41,675 nt of DNA from Candidatus Aquidulcis sp. GTDB taxonomy: Bacteria > Chloroflexota > Anaerolineae > Anaerolineales > UBA4823. This document shows positions 41,093-41,675 of the stretch, piece by piece (the first letter of the stretch is position 1; each line of letters opens with the position of its first letter). The DNA lies in assembly GCA_020723385.1 (NCBI GenBank), contig DYIZ01000042.1, positions 1 to 41,675 of the forward strand, in the 5' to 3' direction. Made by a program: the position numbers and the translations under genes. The notes beneath the pieces are model-generated. The model did not search any database. It had not been told where the DNA came from and worked only from the letters and a program-made list of their open reading frames with translations.

Positions 41093-41538
41093 TGAACTAC
41101 GTCTACCTGATCTTTTATTCTGACCTTTTCAATTTGTTCTACCGGCAGCCAATCATCCATATTCCCATAATTGCTTTTATCAATTCGAAACGGCTCCACT
41201 TTTTCCACCCCGCTCACTTCGATCAATACCAGATAGCGCTTCCCAGCCCAGCGATCGAACTGCTTCTTGGTCAATTGCAGCTTATCCTGGCGGCTTTCGA
41301 CTAACCGTGTTGACTCTGCCTCGGTCATCTTGTCCGAATTGAAAACGCTCTCCACCTTAGCCTTTGCCACGATGAGACCTTCCGAGTTGTTGTTGATAAA
41401 GTAGAGGATGTCGCCTGGATTGACTCTGCCGTAAGGCATTTTTCGCCCCGTTGCGCCGCGAATGATCATCGTCTTTTTGTTGGAAAGCAGCGAATCCAGC
41501 TCTTTTGCAACTGCATCAAGGTAGACTACGTGATCCAT
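41089..41538 (-). CDS. PUA/ASCH-like domain protein
   Basis: 149 residues; ATG 41538 is preceded by GGAGAG six bases upstream. The segment MIIRGATGRKMPYGRVNPGD, followed by ILYFINN...GLIVAKAKVESVF, is the beta-barrel pattern of PUA-like folds (ASCH/EVE type), which bind RNA or modified nucleotides. The rest (LTKKQFDRWAGKRYLVLIEV, VEPFRIDKSNYGNMDDWLPV) fits the C-terminal strands. Cytoplasmic. Function not known; RNA or nucleic-acid binding is inferred from the fold only. The palindromic element copy 2 lies about 35 bp upstream of the start, so its promoter is either inside the short AT-rich gap (TTTGAAATATATT) or beyond the element. Confidence 0.65.
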   Translation of the reverse strand: MDHVVYLDAVAKELDSLLSNKKTMIIRGATGRKMPYGRVNPGDILYFINNNSEGLIVAKAKVESVFNSDKMTEAESTRLVESRQDKLQLTKKQFDRWAGKRYLVLIEVSGVEKVEPFRIDKSNYGNMDDWLPVEQIEKVRIKDQVDVVQ

Positions 41539-41573
41539 GATTTTCTCTCCTGTATGTTGCTTTGAAATATATT

Positions 41574-41675
41574 GCTTTCCCGCCATTGGTGGGATATTTC
41601 CCAGATTTGGGGTGTGTGGGAATGCTACGCACTCCCACACACCCCAAATCTGGGGATTCCTCCCGTTGGAAACGG
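41574..41675 (-). repeat. Palindromic element with nested hairpins, copy 2 (cut by window end)
   Basis: The reverse complement of this segment aligns with 12718-12827 almost throughout, including CCGTTTCCAACGGGA, the CCCCAGATTTGGGGTGTGTG arm and the GGCGGGA end arm. The last bases of the outer repeat fall beyond the window. It is inverted relative to copy 1. Confidence 0.8.

Overview
The window looks like a chromosome segment from a Chloroflexota bacterium, most likely Anaerolineae-like. This is inferred from the gene content and not from any marker gene. The clues are many very large exported proteins with Thr-Pro linkers and carboxypeptidase-regulatory-like or beta-helix domains, a soluble-adenylyl-cyclase-like signalling ATPase with TPRs, and a recurring extreme C-terminal signature Y-L-P-[LIV]-[VI]-x-[RK]. 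No rRNA, tRNA, CRISPR array or transposase gene was seen.

Layout. (1) Positions 1-3310, minus strand: a AAA+ ATPase, then a tightly coupled run of glycerophosphodiester phosphodiesterase, threonine/serine dehydratase-like PLP enzyme and a CoA-transferase beta-type subunit cut by the window edge. (2) Positions 3569-8548, plus: a 1659-residue exported protein built of about 14 Cna-B/carboxypeptidase-regulatory-like modules, followed by a clear intrinsic terminator. (3) Positions 8677-12714, plus: an sAC-like protein with two cyclase domains, an ATPase and TPRs, closed by a 110-bp palindromic element. (4) Positions 13071-23504, plus: a run of exported proteins (beta-helix, lipoprotein propeller, repeat protein, metzincin-like protease, GVYG-repeat protein, 92-residue mini-protein) interspersed with gene fragments, a segmental duplication and REP-like palindromes. 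(5) Positions 23669-33458, plus: an SRPBCC protein, then a probable operon of a propeller/di-heme cytochrome, a 1320-residue surface protein and a five-heme-motif cytochrome, followed by an MFS transporter with an unusual C-terminal extension. (6) Positions 33666-37427, plus: a glycine-loop beta-helix protein with DUF11/NEW3-like domains. (7) Positions 37585-41538, minus: a SIMPL-domain protein, an OmpR/PhoB-type response regulator with histidine kinase, a 49-residue small ORF and a PUA-like protein, ending in a second, inverted copy of the palindromic element.

How it fits together. Eight complete exported proteins and one gene remnant end in or very near the same short C-terminal signature although their folds are unrelated. 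This suggests a common envelope-sorting or anchoring tag, and it is the best candidate here for an undescribed system. The response-regulator operon and the glycine-loop surface protein share the same promoter design: an 18-bp Pho-box-like direct repeat placed exactly 10 nt upstream of a -10 hexamer. That suggests the two-component system controls itself and this surface protein. Heptanucleotide tandem tracts and several palindrome families are scattered at gene ends.
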